From positions 1-37,701 of the forward strand of contig JAEPQF010000018.1 of the NCBI GenBank assembly GCA_017640685.1: a stretch of 37,701 bases of DNA. Reading direction: 5' to 3'. Below the pieces are notes generated by a model. It made no database searches. It had not been told where the DNA came from and saw only the letters and a program-made list of their open reading frames with translations. Positions 1 to 7,153 of the stretch are shown here, one piece after another. Origin of the DNA: Hyphomicrobiales bacterium. Its GTDB lineage: Bacteria > Pseudomonadota > Alphaproteobacteria > Rhizobiales > HXMU1428-3. The number at the start of each line of letters is the position of its first letter. The first letter of the stretch is position 1. The position numbers and the translations under genes were made by a program.

Positions 1-864
1 TGTGCCATCATCTTCTTCAGGCATCAGTTCTGTCATCACTTCAGATTTAACTTCTGCGATGGCGTTTTGACGGGCTGATTTGTCAGCTAATTTATAAGCT
101 GCGATCAAAGCATCCTTTGCGATGCGCTCTACATCAGCTTGGTATTTAGATTTATCAACTTCAACCAAATCCCATGGGTCTTTAGCCGCTTTTTCTGCCA
201 AGTTGATGATTGCATCAATCACAGGTGCACAAGCTTCATGACCAAAGTTAACGGCCTTGAGCATGACGTCTTCTGACAATTCTTGCGCTTCTGATTCTAC
301 CATTAGAACCGCATCTGATGTGCCTGCGACAACTAGATCAAGAGATGTTTCTTCCATTTGATCTAGTGTTGGGTTGAGGACATATTCGCCGTCAATATAA
401 CCAACGCGTGAGCCACCAATTGGCCCCATAAAGGGAACGCCAGAAATTGTAAGTGCTGCAGAAGCTGCAACCATGGCTAAGACATCCGGGTCATTTTCCA
501 TATCATGAGATAGAACTGTAATGATCACCTGAGTTTCATTTTTAAATCCGTCAACGAACAACGGACGAATTGGCCGGTCAATCAGACGAGACACCAGTGT
601 TTCTTTTTCACTTGGGCGCCCTTCGCGTTTAAAATAACCACCAGGAATTTTACCCGCGGCATAAGCTTTTTCTTGATACGATACTGTGAGGGGGAAGAAA
701 TCAATGCCTGGCTTTACGCTCTTTGCTGCAACGACTGTTGCTAGAACAGATGTCTCGCCATATTGCGCAAGGACGGAACCATGAGCTTGACGCGCAATTC
801 TGCCTGTTTCTAATTTTAAGGTGCGACCACCCCATTCAATTTCTTCTCTGTGTATATCAAACAT
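1..864 (-). CDS. pnp: polyribonucleotide nucleotidyltransferase, N-terminal part (cut by window edge)
   Basis: PNPase degrades RNA phosphorolytically 3' to 5' and is a core enzyme of mRNA turnover. Only the first 288 codons are in the window, reading in from base 864 to the edge. The visible protein starts [14 protein letters not shown] and carries the first RNase PH-like domain, with segments such as [17 protein letters not shown] and [11 protein letters not shown], followed by the start of the linking helical domain. The ATG at 862-864 is preceded by an AAGAGA Shine-Dalgarno-like stretch. It lies downstream of rpsO, the widespread rpsO-pnp arrangement. The long leader has two hairpins that could serve in termination and RNase III processing. 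The ORF track omits it because it has no stop in the window. The identification is firm. Confidence 0.96.
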   Translation of the reverse strand, partial: MFDIHREEIEWGGRTLKLETGRIARQAHGSVLAQYGETSVLATVVAAKSVKPGIDFFPLTVSYQEKAYAAGKIPGGYFKREGRPSEKETLVSRLIDRPIRPLFVDGFKNETQVIITVLSHDMENDPDVLAMVAASAALTISGVPFMGPIGGSRVGYIDGEYVLNPTLDQMEETSLDLVVAGTSDAVLMVESEAQELSEDVMLKAVNFGHEACAPVIDAIINLAEKAAKDPWDLVEVDKSKYQADVERIAKDALIAAYKLADKSARQNAIAEVKSEVMTELMPEEDDGT

Positions 865-937
865 ATATTTTCTCTTCATACATTTCTGAACAGTCCTATT
901 GGCTCCCTCATTAGAACCTTAAAACTTTGTTCAGTTA

Positions 938-958
938 CTAAATGGCCCATCCATTTAG
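938..958 (-). promoter_or_regulatory. hairpin in the pnp leader, possible RNase III/PNPase control site
   Basis: A perfect 8-bp stem, CTAAATGG and CCATTTAG with a 5-nt loop, lies about 75 nt upstream of the pnp start codon. In E. coli the pnp leader contains an RNase III-cleaved stem through which PNPase represses itself. The position suggests a similar role, but that is inference; no homology at sequence level is claimed. Confidence 0.4.
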
Positions 959-994
959 CAGTGCCTCATTAATTTCGTTTAGAGGGCTTTTTTG

Positions 995-1022
995 TGCTTC
1001 AGATGCCCACTAGGCATCCGCA
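995..1022 (+). repeat. family A hairpin repeat, single copy
   Basis: Inner stem GATGCC/GGCATC with loop CACTA and a short outer stem TGC/GCA. The TTCA bulge lies on the 5' side, as in the other copies. It sits in the rpsO-pnp spacer. Confidence 0.8.
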
Positions 1023-1027
1023 AAATG

Positions 1028-1091
1028 TGCTTCAGATGAATTATTTGACGGGCCTTCAGGTTTCCCACTTGAAACCGGCCCTAAGCATCCG
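1028..1091 (+). repeat. family A repeat carrying a second family A copy in its loop
   Basis: The outer copy reads TGCTTCAGATG at 1028-1038 and GCATCCG at 1085-1091. Its loop holds a complete inner copy at 1050-1081 with outer stem GGGCC/GGCCC and inner stem GGTTTC/GAAACC, both perfect, bulge TTCA and loop CCACTT. The nested arrangement implies that the inner copy arrived later. Confidence 0.8.
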
Positions 1092-1145
1092 AAATTCGAA
1101 TTCTTAAATTTCTTGAAAAGTGCTCTTTTGCTCTTTTCAAAGTTT

Positions 1146-1192
1146 TCTGTTTTCTAAAAAGAAAGGGGCAAGCTTAAGTTTAAGCATGCCCT
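1146..1192 (-). terminator. terminator-like hairpin between rpsO and pnp
   Basis: Read on the minus strand, GGGCA-type and GCTTA-type stems (10 bp with one A-A mismatch, 4-nt loop, plus-strand 1166-1191) are followed by CCCCTTTCTTTTT. This is a plausible factor-independent terminator or attenuator about 185 nt after the rpsO stop. The T-run is interrupted, so the strength is uncertain. Confidence 0.5.
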
Positions 1193-1292
1193 CTCAATTC
1201 ACATCCACGATATTGAAAAACAATTCGCGATGATTTCTAGAACCTGAAATTTTCTTAATGAATTCATTGTCAGCTTCTAAGTTTTTGTTTGG

Positions 1293-1374
1293 GCGTGTCT
1301 TTTTAGTGGCGCTTCAGTTGCCTACTCGCAACCGCGCTTTTCACAAAACCAGTACCCACTTTTGTGCGACACGC
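1293..1374 (+). repeat. family B palindrome with an inserted family A copy
   Basis: Outer stem GCGTGTC/GACACGC and inner stem CACAAAA/TTTTGTG surround the core CCAGTACCCAC. A family A copy (1309-1337; outer GCGC/GCGC, inner GTTGC/GCAAC) preceded by TTTTTAGTG sits between the left outer stem and the left inner stem. The element ends one base before the rpsO stop codon. Confidence 0.8.
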
Positions 1375-1375
1375 T

Positions 1376-1645
1376 CTAACGACGAATACCGAGGCGCTTA
1401 ATTAAATCCTGATAGCGTTCTTCGTTTTTACCTTTTACATAATCAAGAAGACGACGACGCTGGCTCACCATTTTTAGTAGGCCTCTGCGTGAGTGGTTGT
1501 CTTTTTTATGATCTTGGAAATGTTCAGTTAAGTTTGTAATACGCTCTGTTAGAATTGCAACTTGCACTTCTGGTGACCCTGTATCATCAGGTTTTACCGC
1601 GTATTCTTTGATCAATTCTTGCTTACGAGCAGGACTAATCGACAT
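1376..1645 (-). CDS. rpsO: 30S ribosomal protein S15
   Basis: S15 binds 16S rRNA early in assembly of the small-subunit platform. The 89-residue length is exactly the family norm. The sequence has the expected [14 protein letters not shown] and [21 protein letters not shown] segments and ends in LGIRR. The ATG at 1645 has a good AAGGAG Shine-Dalgarno site 6-7 nt upstream. It follows truB by 42 nt and precedes pnp. A family B/A composite repeat begins right after its TAG stop. The identification is firm. Confidence 0.98.
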   Translation of the reverse strand: MSISPARKQELIKEYAVKPDDTGSPEVQVAILTERITNLTEHFQDHKKDNHSRRGLLKMVSQRRRLLDYVKGKNEERYQDLIKRLGIRR

Positions 1646-1687
1646 CGTGTTCTCCTTAAAAAATATATTTAAAATCTAATAATGGGG

Positions 1688-2611
1688 TTACTGGCCAAGA
1701 TTCATAACACGCGCTGGTTTGAACTCACCTTGTGAGACAACTCCCAACGCTACGATATTTGATCCGGACATTGCATATGCTGGCCCCTTGATGATTGGTG
1801 CATCTCGTCCCTTTAACAAGACGGCTTGCCCTAATCGTACTCTTGCCGCATCATCCTCATTTATGGCCACCGCCGGGATGTCGTCCAGCGCGGTCTCAAT
1901 GGGACATAATTGTTCTAACAATACGTCTCGAGCGGCTGCACTATGACTTAACTCTTCAAGTTTTTCCAGTGAAATCGACATTTTTTCCGTAAAAGGGCCA
2001 CTCTTTATACGTCTTAACCTTGATACATGGCCTAAACAGCCTAATTCACGACCAATATCGCGGGCGAGTGAGCGAATATAGGTGCCTTTGCCGCATTCTG
2101 CTGTGAATGTCATTTCCTCATCTTCTTGGAAAGATTTAATAGAAAGATCATAAATCGTGATTTCTCTCGATTTTATTTCGACTTTTTCACCGCTTCTTGC
2201 CAAGTCATAAGCGCGTTTTCCATCAATTTTAATAGCTGAAAATGCAGGAGGTGTTTGCAAGATTGTTCCAATAAAAATGGGTAGAACATCTCTTACTTCT
2301 TCTTCGGTTGGCCGCTTTAAACTGGTTGAGGTGACTTCACCTTCAAGATCATCCGTGCTGGTCTCCGATCCCCATTTAACGGTGAATTCATAAATCTTCC
2401 CACCCTCCATCACATTAGAGACAGTTTTCGTTGCTTCTCCTATTGCGATTGGCAAAATGCCAGTTGCCAGTGGGTCTAACGTGCCGGCATGTCCTGCTTT
2501 TTGAGCGTTAAAAATACGCCTTACAATTCCAACAGCTTTTGTTGAGGTTAGTTCAAGAGGTTTATCCAGAACCAACCAACCATGTATGCGCTCTCCGCGT
2601 TTGCGTGCCAT
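1688..2611 (-). CDS. truB: tRNA pseudouridine(55) synthase
   Basis: TruB isomerises U55 in the T-loop of tRNAs and acts as a tRNA-folding chaperone. The 307-residue protein starts MARKRGERIHGWLVLDKP and contains the catalytic-aspartate motif AGTLDPLATG, the CGKGTYIRSLARDIG motif and a C-terminal PUA-like segment. It lies between rbfA and rpsO, the usual order. The ATG at 2611 is only about 8 nt from the end of a family C repeat, and the GAGAGA that probably serves as ribosome-binding site is part of that repeat. Function is firm; the role of the repeat is inferred. Confidence 0.97.
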   Translation of the reverse strand: MARKRGERIHGWLVLDKPLELTSTKAVGIVRRIFNAQKAGHAGTLDPLATGILPIAIGEATKTVSNVMEGGKIYEFTVKWGSETSTDDLEGEVTSTSLKRPTEEEVRDVLPIFIGTILQTPPAFSAIKIDGKRAYDLARSGEKVEIKSREITIYDLSIKSFQEDEEMTFTAECGKGTYIRSLARDIGRELGCLGHVSRLRRIKSGPFTEKMSISLEKLEELSHSAAARDVLLEQLCPIETALDDIPAVAINEDDAARVRLGQAVLLKGRDAPIIKGPAYAMSGSNIVALGVVSQGEFKPARVMNLGQ

Positions 2612-2618
2612 TTTTTAT

Positions 2619-2770
2619 CTCTCACGGCTATTCCAAGCGCTAAACGCGCTTGGGCCTCCGAGGGGCGGCGCAACGCGCCGGGCTCCACTGACGTTTCGCC
2701 ATGTCCCTCAGCCTTTTTTGTCCTTCAGTTCCCCACCAGCAACCGGACCAAGGCTGAGCTCCTCCTTCGG
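2619..2770 (+). repeat. family C multi-hairpin repeat with an inserted family A copy, in the truB leader
   Basis: Reading on the plus strand: CTCACGG, then an 8-bp hairpin CCAAGCGC/GCGCTTGG, then CCTCCGAGGGGC, then GGCGC-aac-GCGCC, then CATGTCCCTCAGCC, and finally GGCTGAGCTCC. The terminal CTCAGCC/GGCTGAG hairpin is split by a family A copy at 2720-2748 (outer GTCC/GGAC). On the minus strand this is the rbfA-truB spacer, and its end supplies GTGAGAGA just before the truB start. Confidence 0.8.
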
Positions 2771-2793
2771 AACTTTTGCTATAAATTATTTTC

Positions 2794-3237
2794 TTAATTG
2801 TCTATTGATGGGTCAGTTTCAGGTTTTTCGCCAAGGTCTTGGGCGACTTTTTTTGAATTTAATACATCTGAAATGCGACCTGATTCATCAAAAGTTTCAT
2901 CAAGACGAAAGTGAAGCTCGGGCATATATTTGAGTGTGACTCGTCTTGATAATTCACCACGTAAAAATTTGCGGTGTCTAGTCAAAGCTTCAACAACAAC
3001 CTCTTTATTCTTGCCCCCTAAGGGCATAACAAAAACCGTTGCCTGGCGCATATCTGGACTGGTGCGAATTTCAGAAACCGTGATGATAACATCCAGCAAA
3101 TCTTCATCACGAATATCTATTCGTGTGAAAATTTGTGAAAGCTCATGACGCAAGTTTTCAGACACACGCAACTGACGTTGGCTTGGTCCTTTTTTTGCGC
3201 GTCTATCACTATTGTCTGAAGACTTAGATGATCCCAT
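2794..3237 (-). CDS. rbfA: ribosome-binding factor A
   Basis: RbfA binds the immature 30S subunit and assists processing of the 16S rRNA 5' end. The 147-residue protein has the family's KH-like core, with RQLRVSENLRHELSQIF near the N terminus, then the ATVFVMPLGG strand and the LKYMPELHFRLDETFDES motif. The C-terminal extension is acidic, as is common in alphaproteobacteria. It lies between infB and truB. The ATG at 3237 has no strong Shine-Dalgarno site. Two family B repeats separate it from the infB stop. Confidence 0.96.
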   Translation of the reverse strand: MGSSKSSDNSDRRAKKGPSQRQLRVSENLRHELSQIFTRIDIRDEDLLDVIITVSEIRTSPDMRQATVFVMPLGGKNKEVVVEALTRHRKFLRGELSRRVTLKYMPELHFRLDETFDESGRISDVLNSKKVAQDLGEKPETDPSIDN

Positions 3238-3270
3238 TTTCTTGCCGCCTTAAAGCATTTCACTTCGTTT

Positions 3271-3356
3271 AAGCTTGTTTTTTTAGTTGTGCTTTAGATG
3301 CCCACAAAGCATCCGCACTATCCTAAAAACCGGTGCCCACTTTTAGGTAACAAGCT
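3271..3356 (+). repeat. family B palindrome with an inserted family A copy (filled site)
   Basis: Outer stem AGCTTGTT/AACAAGCT and inner stem CCTAAAA/TTTTAGG flank the core CCGGTGCCCAC. A family A copy (3289-3318; outer GTGC/GCAC, inner GATGC/GCATC, bulge TTTA), preceded by a T-run and AGTT, lies between the left outer and left inner stems. The neighbouring copy at 3368-3414 lacks it. Confidence 0.85.
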
Positions 3357-3367
3357 CTTTTTTTCTA

Positions 3368-3414
3368 AGCTTGTTATTTTCCTAAAACCGGTACCCACTT
3401 TTAGGTAACAAGCT
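3368..3414 (+). repeat. family B palindrome, uninterrupted copy (empty site)
   Basis: Perfect 9-bp outer stem AGCTTGTTA/TAACAAGCT, 7-bp inner stem CCTAAAA/TTTTAGG and core CCGGTACCCAC. The right end overlaps the TAG stop codon of infB (3413-3415), so the element begins at the stop of the gene it follows. Confidence 0.85.
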
Positions 3415-6085
3415 AAAGCGTGCGCTCGATTTTCTCGATGCGGAATGCTTCGATAATATCGCCTTTTTTCAGATCTTGATAATTTTCAAATGCTGTACCA
3501 CATTCTTGGCCTGTTGGCACTTCATTGACTTCATCTTTGAAGCGTTTCAACGTGCTAAGCTTACCTTCGTGAATAACAACATTTTCACGAATAAGACGCA
3601 CACCGGCACCGCGTTCCATTTTACCTTCTGTCACACGACAACCAGCAACTTTACCAACTTTTGAAATGTGGAAGACATCCAAAATTTCAGCGTTGCCAAT
3701 AAAGTGCTCTTTAATCGTTGGATCAAGAAGCCCTGACATAGCGTCTTTTACTTCATCAACCAGATCATAAATCACTGAGTAATATCTGATCTCTAAACCA
3801 TGTTGTTGAGCAGCAGCACGTGCTTGGATGTTTGCCCGCACGTTAAAGCCAAAGATGATGGCGTTACTTGCGTTAGCTAACGAGATATCAGATTCTGTGA
3901 TGCCGCCAACACCGCTATGGATCACACGGGCAACAACTTCATCTGTTCCTAGTTTTTCAAGTGCTGCAACAATGGCTTCAACAGAGCCTTGCACGTCACC
4001 TTTAATCAATACAGGAATTTCTTTTACATCTGCTTCATGAAGCTGGTTCATCATCTGCTCGAGTGTACGAACAGAACCGGCGCCCGCTGCGCGAATATCA
4101 CGGCGTTTCTTAATGCGGTATTCAGTAATTTCGCGAGCTCTTGCTTCATTTTCAACGATGCCAAATTGATCACCAGCTTCTGGTGCTGTGTTGAAACCAA
4201 GCACTTCAACTGGAACAGAGGGACCTGCTTCAACTACATTTTCACCATGATCATTGATAAGTGCGCGAACTTTACCCCATGCTCGACCCGCAACAATGAT
4301 TTGGCCAATTTTAATTGTGCCTCTTTGAACAAGCATTGTACCAACAGGACCGCGGCCGCGCTCAAGTTGGGCTTCAATCACAATGCCTTCGGCTCTGCGA
4401 TCTGGATTGGCCTTAAGCTCAAGGATTTCTGCTTGCATGTGGATGGCTTCAAGAAGATCGTTTAGGCCATCACCTGTTTTAGCAGAGACTTCGACTTCAA
4501 GCGTTTCACCGCTCATGCTTTCTACAATCACTTCATGTTGTAGTAGATCTGTGCGTACACGTTGTGGGTTGGCCTCTGGTTTGTCCATTTTATTGATGGC
4601 AACAATCAGTGGCACTTCAGCCGCTTTTGCGTGGTTAATGGCCTCGATGGTTTGTTGCTTCACGCCATCATCAGCCGCCACAACAAGGATCACCAGGTCA
4701 GTTACTTTTGCACCGCGCTCACGCATCGCTGTGAAAGCTTCGTGACCAGGTGTATCAATGAAAGTCACCTTCCGGTGATCTTCAGTTTCAACTTGATAAG
4801 CACCAATATGCTGTGTGATACCACCAGCCTCGCCAGAGACGACATTAGCTTTGCGTAATGCATCGAGAAGAGATGTTTTACCATGGTCAACATGGCCCAT
4901 GATTGTAACAACTGGCGCTCTTGGCTCCATGTTTTCATCATCATCAACTTCAGTAGTATAAAGACCTTCTTCAACATCAGCTTCAGATACACGGCGTGGA
5001 ATGTGCCCAAATTCTTGTACGATTAATTCAGCTGTATCGCCGTCAATCAAATCATTGATTTTGTGCATTTGCCCTTGTTGCATCATGAATTTAATCACGT
5101 CAACGCCGCGTTCTGTCATGCGGTTGGCTAATTCCTGAATGGTAACAGTTTCAGGAATTGTCACTTCACGTACAATTTTCTCACGAGGTGTTTGAGGTGC
5201 AGCTTTGTTCTTCTCACGCTCCCGCTTCCGTTTTAATGATGCAAGTGAACGCTCACGTTGGTTTTCATCCAACGCGTTAGAGATGGTTAATCGACCTTTC
5301 ACACGGCCTTCACCGCGACGATTACGCTCTGTTTTATTTTGTTTTTTCTTAGCTTCGTCAGAAACTGAAGCAGGCGAAATCTCACGTGGTTTAATCACTC
5401 TCTTGGCACCAGAGGCCTCAGCTTTTGCGTTCGCTGCTTCTAAATCAAGTGGATTAATGATTTTTGGCTGAGCTTTGGATTGATGTGGTTTACCTGATGG
5501 CGCCTTTGATGATTTCTTAGGTGCGGCTTTCGTTTTTTCTTCAGCCTGCTTTTCAGCTTCTTTTTTCGCTTCTTTAGCTTTTAGGGCTTCTTCTTCAGCT
5601 TTGCGTTTTGCTTCAAGTTCTTTTTTTGCCTTGATCGATTCTTGTTCGCGGCGATCAGCTTGCTCTTTAGCAATACGCTCCTCTTCTTCACGGCGCTCTC
5701 TTGCCTCTTCAAGCACTCTTAAGCGAGCGGCTTGCTCTTGATTAGACAAACCACCTTGTGCTGATTTGTTTTGCGCACCAGATTTTTTACCTGATGAACG
5801 GCCACCAGTATTGGCACCCGGTTTTGCAGAGCTTTTAGTCGTTGCTTGCACGGGCTTTTTAGCATCCTTTGGAGCTGCCTCAGCTTTTTTACTTGCTGAT
5901 TTATCTGCAGTTGTTCCAGGTTTTGTTAGTGTGCGTTTTTTCTTTTTTTCAACGACGACAGATTTCGACCGACCACCGCTTACATTTTGTCGAACGTGAC
6001 CGGCATCAACTGTTCGCTTTAACTTTAATGTGCCGCGCCCAGATTGCTCTGATGATTTGTTGCCAGTTTCTTTTGTTTCGCTCAT
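3413..6085 (-). CDS. infB: translation initiation factor IF-2
   Basis: IF-2 is the GTPase that brings initiator tRNA to the 30S subunit and promotes subunit joining. From the chosen start the protein has 890 residues: a long Lys/Ala/Glu-rich N-terminal region with coiled-coil character, a short IF2_N-like helix ([21 protein letters not shown]), and the G domain with GHVDHGKT near residue 396, DTPGHEAF and NKMDK. Beta-barrel domains II and IV follow. The ORF track begins at a TTG nine bases upstream. I prefer the ATG at 6085 ([12 protein letters not shown]), which matches how alphaproteobacterial IF-2 proteins begin. It is followed by rbfA and preceded by ylxR. Confidence 0.97.
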   Translation of the reverse strand: MSETKETGNKSSEQSGRGTLKLKRTVDAGHVRQNVSGGRSKSVVVEKKKKRTLTKPGTTADKSASKKAEAAPKDAKKPVQATTKSSAKPGANTGGRSSGKKSGAQNKSAQGGLSNQEQAARLRVLEEARERREEEERIAKEQADRREQESIKAKKELEAKRKAEEEALKAKEAKKEAEKQAEEKTKAAPKKSSKAPSGKPHQSKAQPKIINPLDLEAANAKAEASGAKRVIKPREISPASVSDEAKKKQNKTERNRRGEGRVKGRLTISNALDENQRERSLASLKRKREREKNKAAPQTPREKIVREVTIPETVTIQELANRMTERGVDVIKFMMQQGQMHKINDLIDGDTAELIVQEFGHIPRRVSEADVEEGLYTTEVDDDENMEPRAPVVTIMGHVDHGKTSLLDALRKANVVSGEAGGITQHIGAYQVETEDHRKVTFIDTPGHEAFTAMRERGAKVTDLVILVVAADDGVKQQTIEAINHAKAAEVPLIVAINKMDKPEANPQRVRTDLLQHEVIVESMSGETLEVEVSAKTGDGLNDLLEAIHMQAEILELKANPDRRAEGIVIEAQLERGRGPVGTMLVQRGTIKIGQIIVAGRAWGKVRALINDHGENVVEAGPSVPVEVLGFNTAPEAGDQFGIVENEARAREITEYRIKKRRDIRAAGAGSVRTLEQMMNQLHEADVKEIPVLIKGDVQGSVEAIVAALEKLGTDEVVARVIHSGVGGITESDISLANASNAIIFGFNVRANIQARAAAQQHGLEIRYYSVIYDLVDEVKDAMSGLLDPTIKEHFIGNAEILDVFHISKVGKVAGCRVTEGKMERGAGVRLIRENVVIHEGKLSTLKRFKDEVNEVPTGQECGTAFENYQDLKKGDIIEAFRIEKIERTL

Positions 6086-6327
6086 AGATTCCAAATTTCC
6101 TGAATCTGCACTTACAGATTCCGTTTCTTTTCTTTTCGACCCACTGTCATTTTAGACATTTATGTCTTTGATCAATATTTCTTTCATTGATCAGTATTTG
6201 TCTTAATGACTTTTGCTTTTAACCTATTTGAGAGATGACTTTCATCAAAAGGGCTCTCTCACTTAATCTTTTTCAATATAAAATTTTTTTGCCCAAAGCG
6301 TTCTATCAAACCTTAGAAATGAAGGCA
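6086..6327. other. infB leader / ylxR-infB spacer with small inverted repeats
   Basis: This 242-nt spacer contains no family A, B or C repeat and no convincing ORF. It holds two small perfect stems, AGACAT/ATGTCT (6154-6167) and TGATCAAT/ATTGATCA (6169-6193, 9-nt loop). Neither is followed by a T-run on the minus strand. They may shape the infB leader; no function can be assigned. Confidence 0.5.
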
Positions 6328-6957
6328 TTAGCTGTCATTGTAAGTGATTAATTTCTGTGTTGCCTCAATCATCGCTATTGATGCGCCACCCGTTTTTAAT
6401 CCTGCATGTATGACATTAGCCTGGCCAAAAGCCAAACTCAATTCTTCAGTTTTAAAGCAATAACATGGATTTTTGAGGCCACCTTGTTCCAAAATGCCAC
6501 TTTGTTCCAATTTTGTTCGAAACTTATAATCCAATTTCTCTGCTGTATCCATGCTTGCTTCCCTTGCATGGAATAGGGCTATTATACTCTCTTTTTCAAT
6601 GGCTGCCATGAGTTTTGTGAACCCATAAATGGCAAGACCTGATTTATTCGCCAGCTTTAACCGCCCCATTGCGGCTTTTTCCAACAAATCTTCTACCTGT
6701 TTTTCGATTTCAGGACCAACTTTAATGTCTTTTGCAAAACCACGGTGAAAGGTTTTTCGTTTCACTGCTTCTTTAATTGAACTGTGTTTTGCTGTTACCC
6801 AAACACCACGACCTGGCAGTTTGCCTTTTATATCAGGTGTTACAACATTATCAGGCGATAGCACAAACCGAAGTAATTTGCTTTTTTCCATCACTTCACC
6901 TGTTAGTGCACATCGCCGTTCTGGCCCTTTACTCTCCTTTTCTATTTTTATGCTCAC
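6328..6957 (-). CDS. YlxR-type RNA-binding protein fused to an L7Ae-like domain
   Basis: Proteins of this type sit between nusA and infB throughout the Rhizobiales and are annotated as RNA-binding or nucleic-acid-binding proteins. The N-terminal half is YlxR (DUF448), with RRCALTGEVMEKSKLLRFV and the GRGVWV motif near residues 15-55. The C-terminal half (about residues 85-205) resembles the L7Ae/L30e-like fold, with AAMGRLKLANKSGLAIYGFTK. The start appears to be GTG at 6957 with no clear Shine-Dalgarno site. A family A repeat lies 10 nt upstream of it. Exact cellular role is not established. Confidence 0.88.
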   Translation of the reverse strand: MSIKIEKESKGPERRCALTGEVMEKSKLLRFVLSPDNVVTPDIKGKLPGRGVWVTAKHSSIKEAVKRKTFHRGFAKDIKVGPEIEKQVEDLLEKAAMGRLKLANKSGLAIYGFTKLMAAIEKESIIALFHAREASMDTAEKLDYKFRTKLEQSGILEQGGLKNPCYCFKTEELSLAFGQANVIHAGLKTGGASIAMIEATQKLITYNDS

Positions 6958-6966
6958 TTTTTTTAG

Positions 6967-6998
6967 GCGCCTTTAGGTTGCCCACTAGCAACCGGCGC
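6967..6998 (+). repeat. family A hairpin repeat, fully paired copy
   Basis: Outer stem GCGCC/GGCGC, bulge TTTA, inner stem GGTTGC/GCAACC, loop CCACTA. It is followed by CTGTTGCCTACAGAA, a flank that recurs after another copy near 17532. Confidence 0.85.
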
Positions 6999-7044
6999 TG
7001 TTGCCTACAGAAATCGTAGTATATTAATCCGCGCAGTTTTTTTA

Positions 7045-7114
7045 GTCGTGCTTCAGATGCCACTTTTTAATGCGGCTTCGGTTTCCCACCAGAAACCGCC
7101 GCGAGCAACCGCGC
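7045..7114 (+). repeat. nested family A repeat between nusA and ylxR
   Basis: A perfect inner copy at 7072-7102 (outer GCGGC/GCCGC, inner GGTTTC/GAAACC, loop CCACCA) lies between a left half with GATGCC and a right half with GCAACCGCGC. The two host halves do not match each other, which suggests recombination between two different copies. Confidence 0.7.
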
Positions 7115-7121
7115 TTTTTTT

Positions 7122-7151
7122 GCGCTTCAGATGCCCACAAAGCATCCGCGC
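7122..7151 (+). repeat. family A hairpin repeat abutting the nusA stop codon
   Basis: Outer stem GCGC/GCGC, bulge TTCA, inner stem GATGC/GCATC, loop CCACAAA. It ends two bases before the nusA TAA. Confidence 0.85.
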
Positions 7152-7153
7152 TA

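Noticed and set aside
3828-5471. Plus-strand ORFs inside infB, nusA, metK, cobJ and other genes
   Set aside because: They are shadows of well-identified minus-strand genes, with no ribosome-binding sites and no recognisable protein features.
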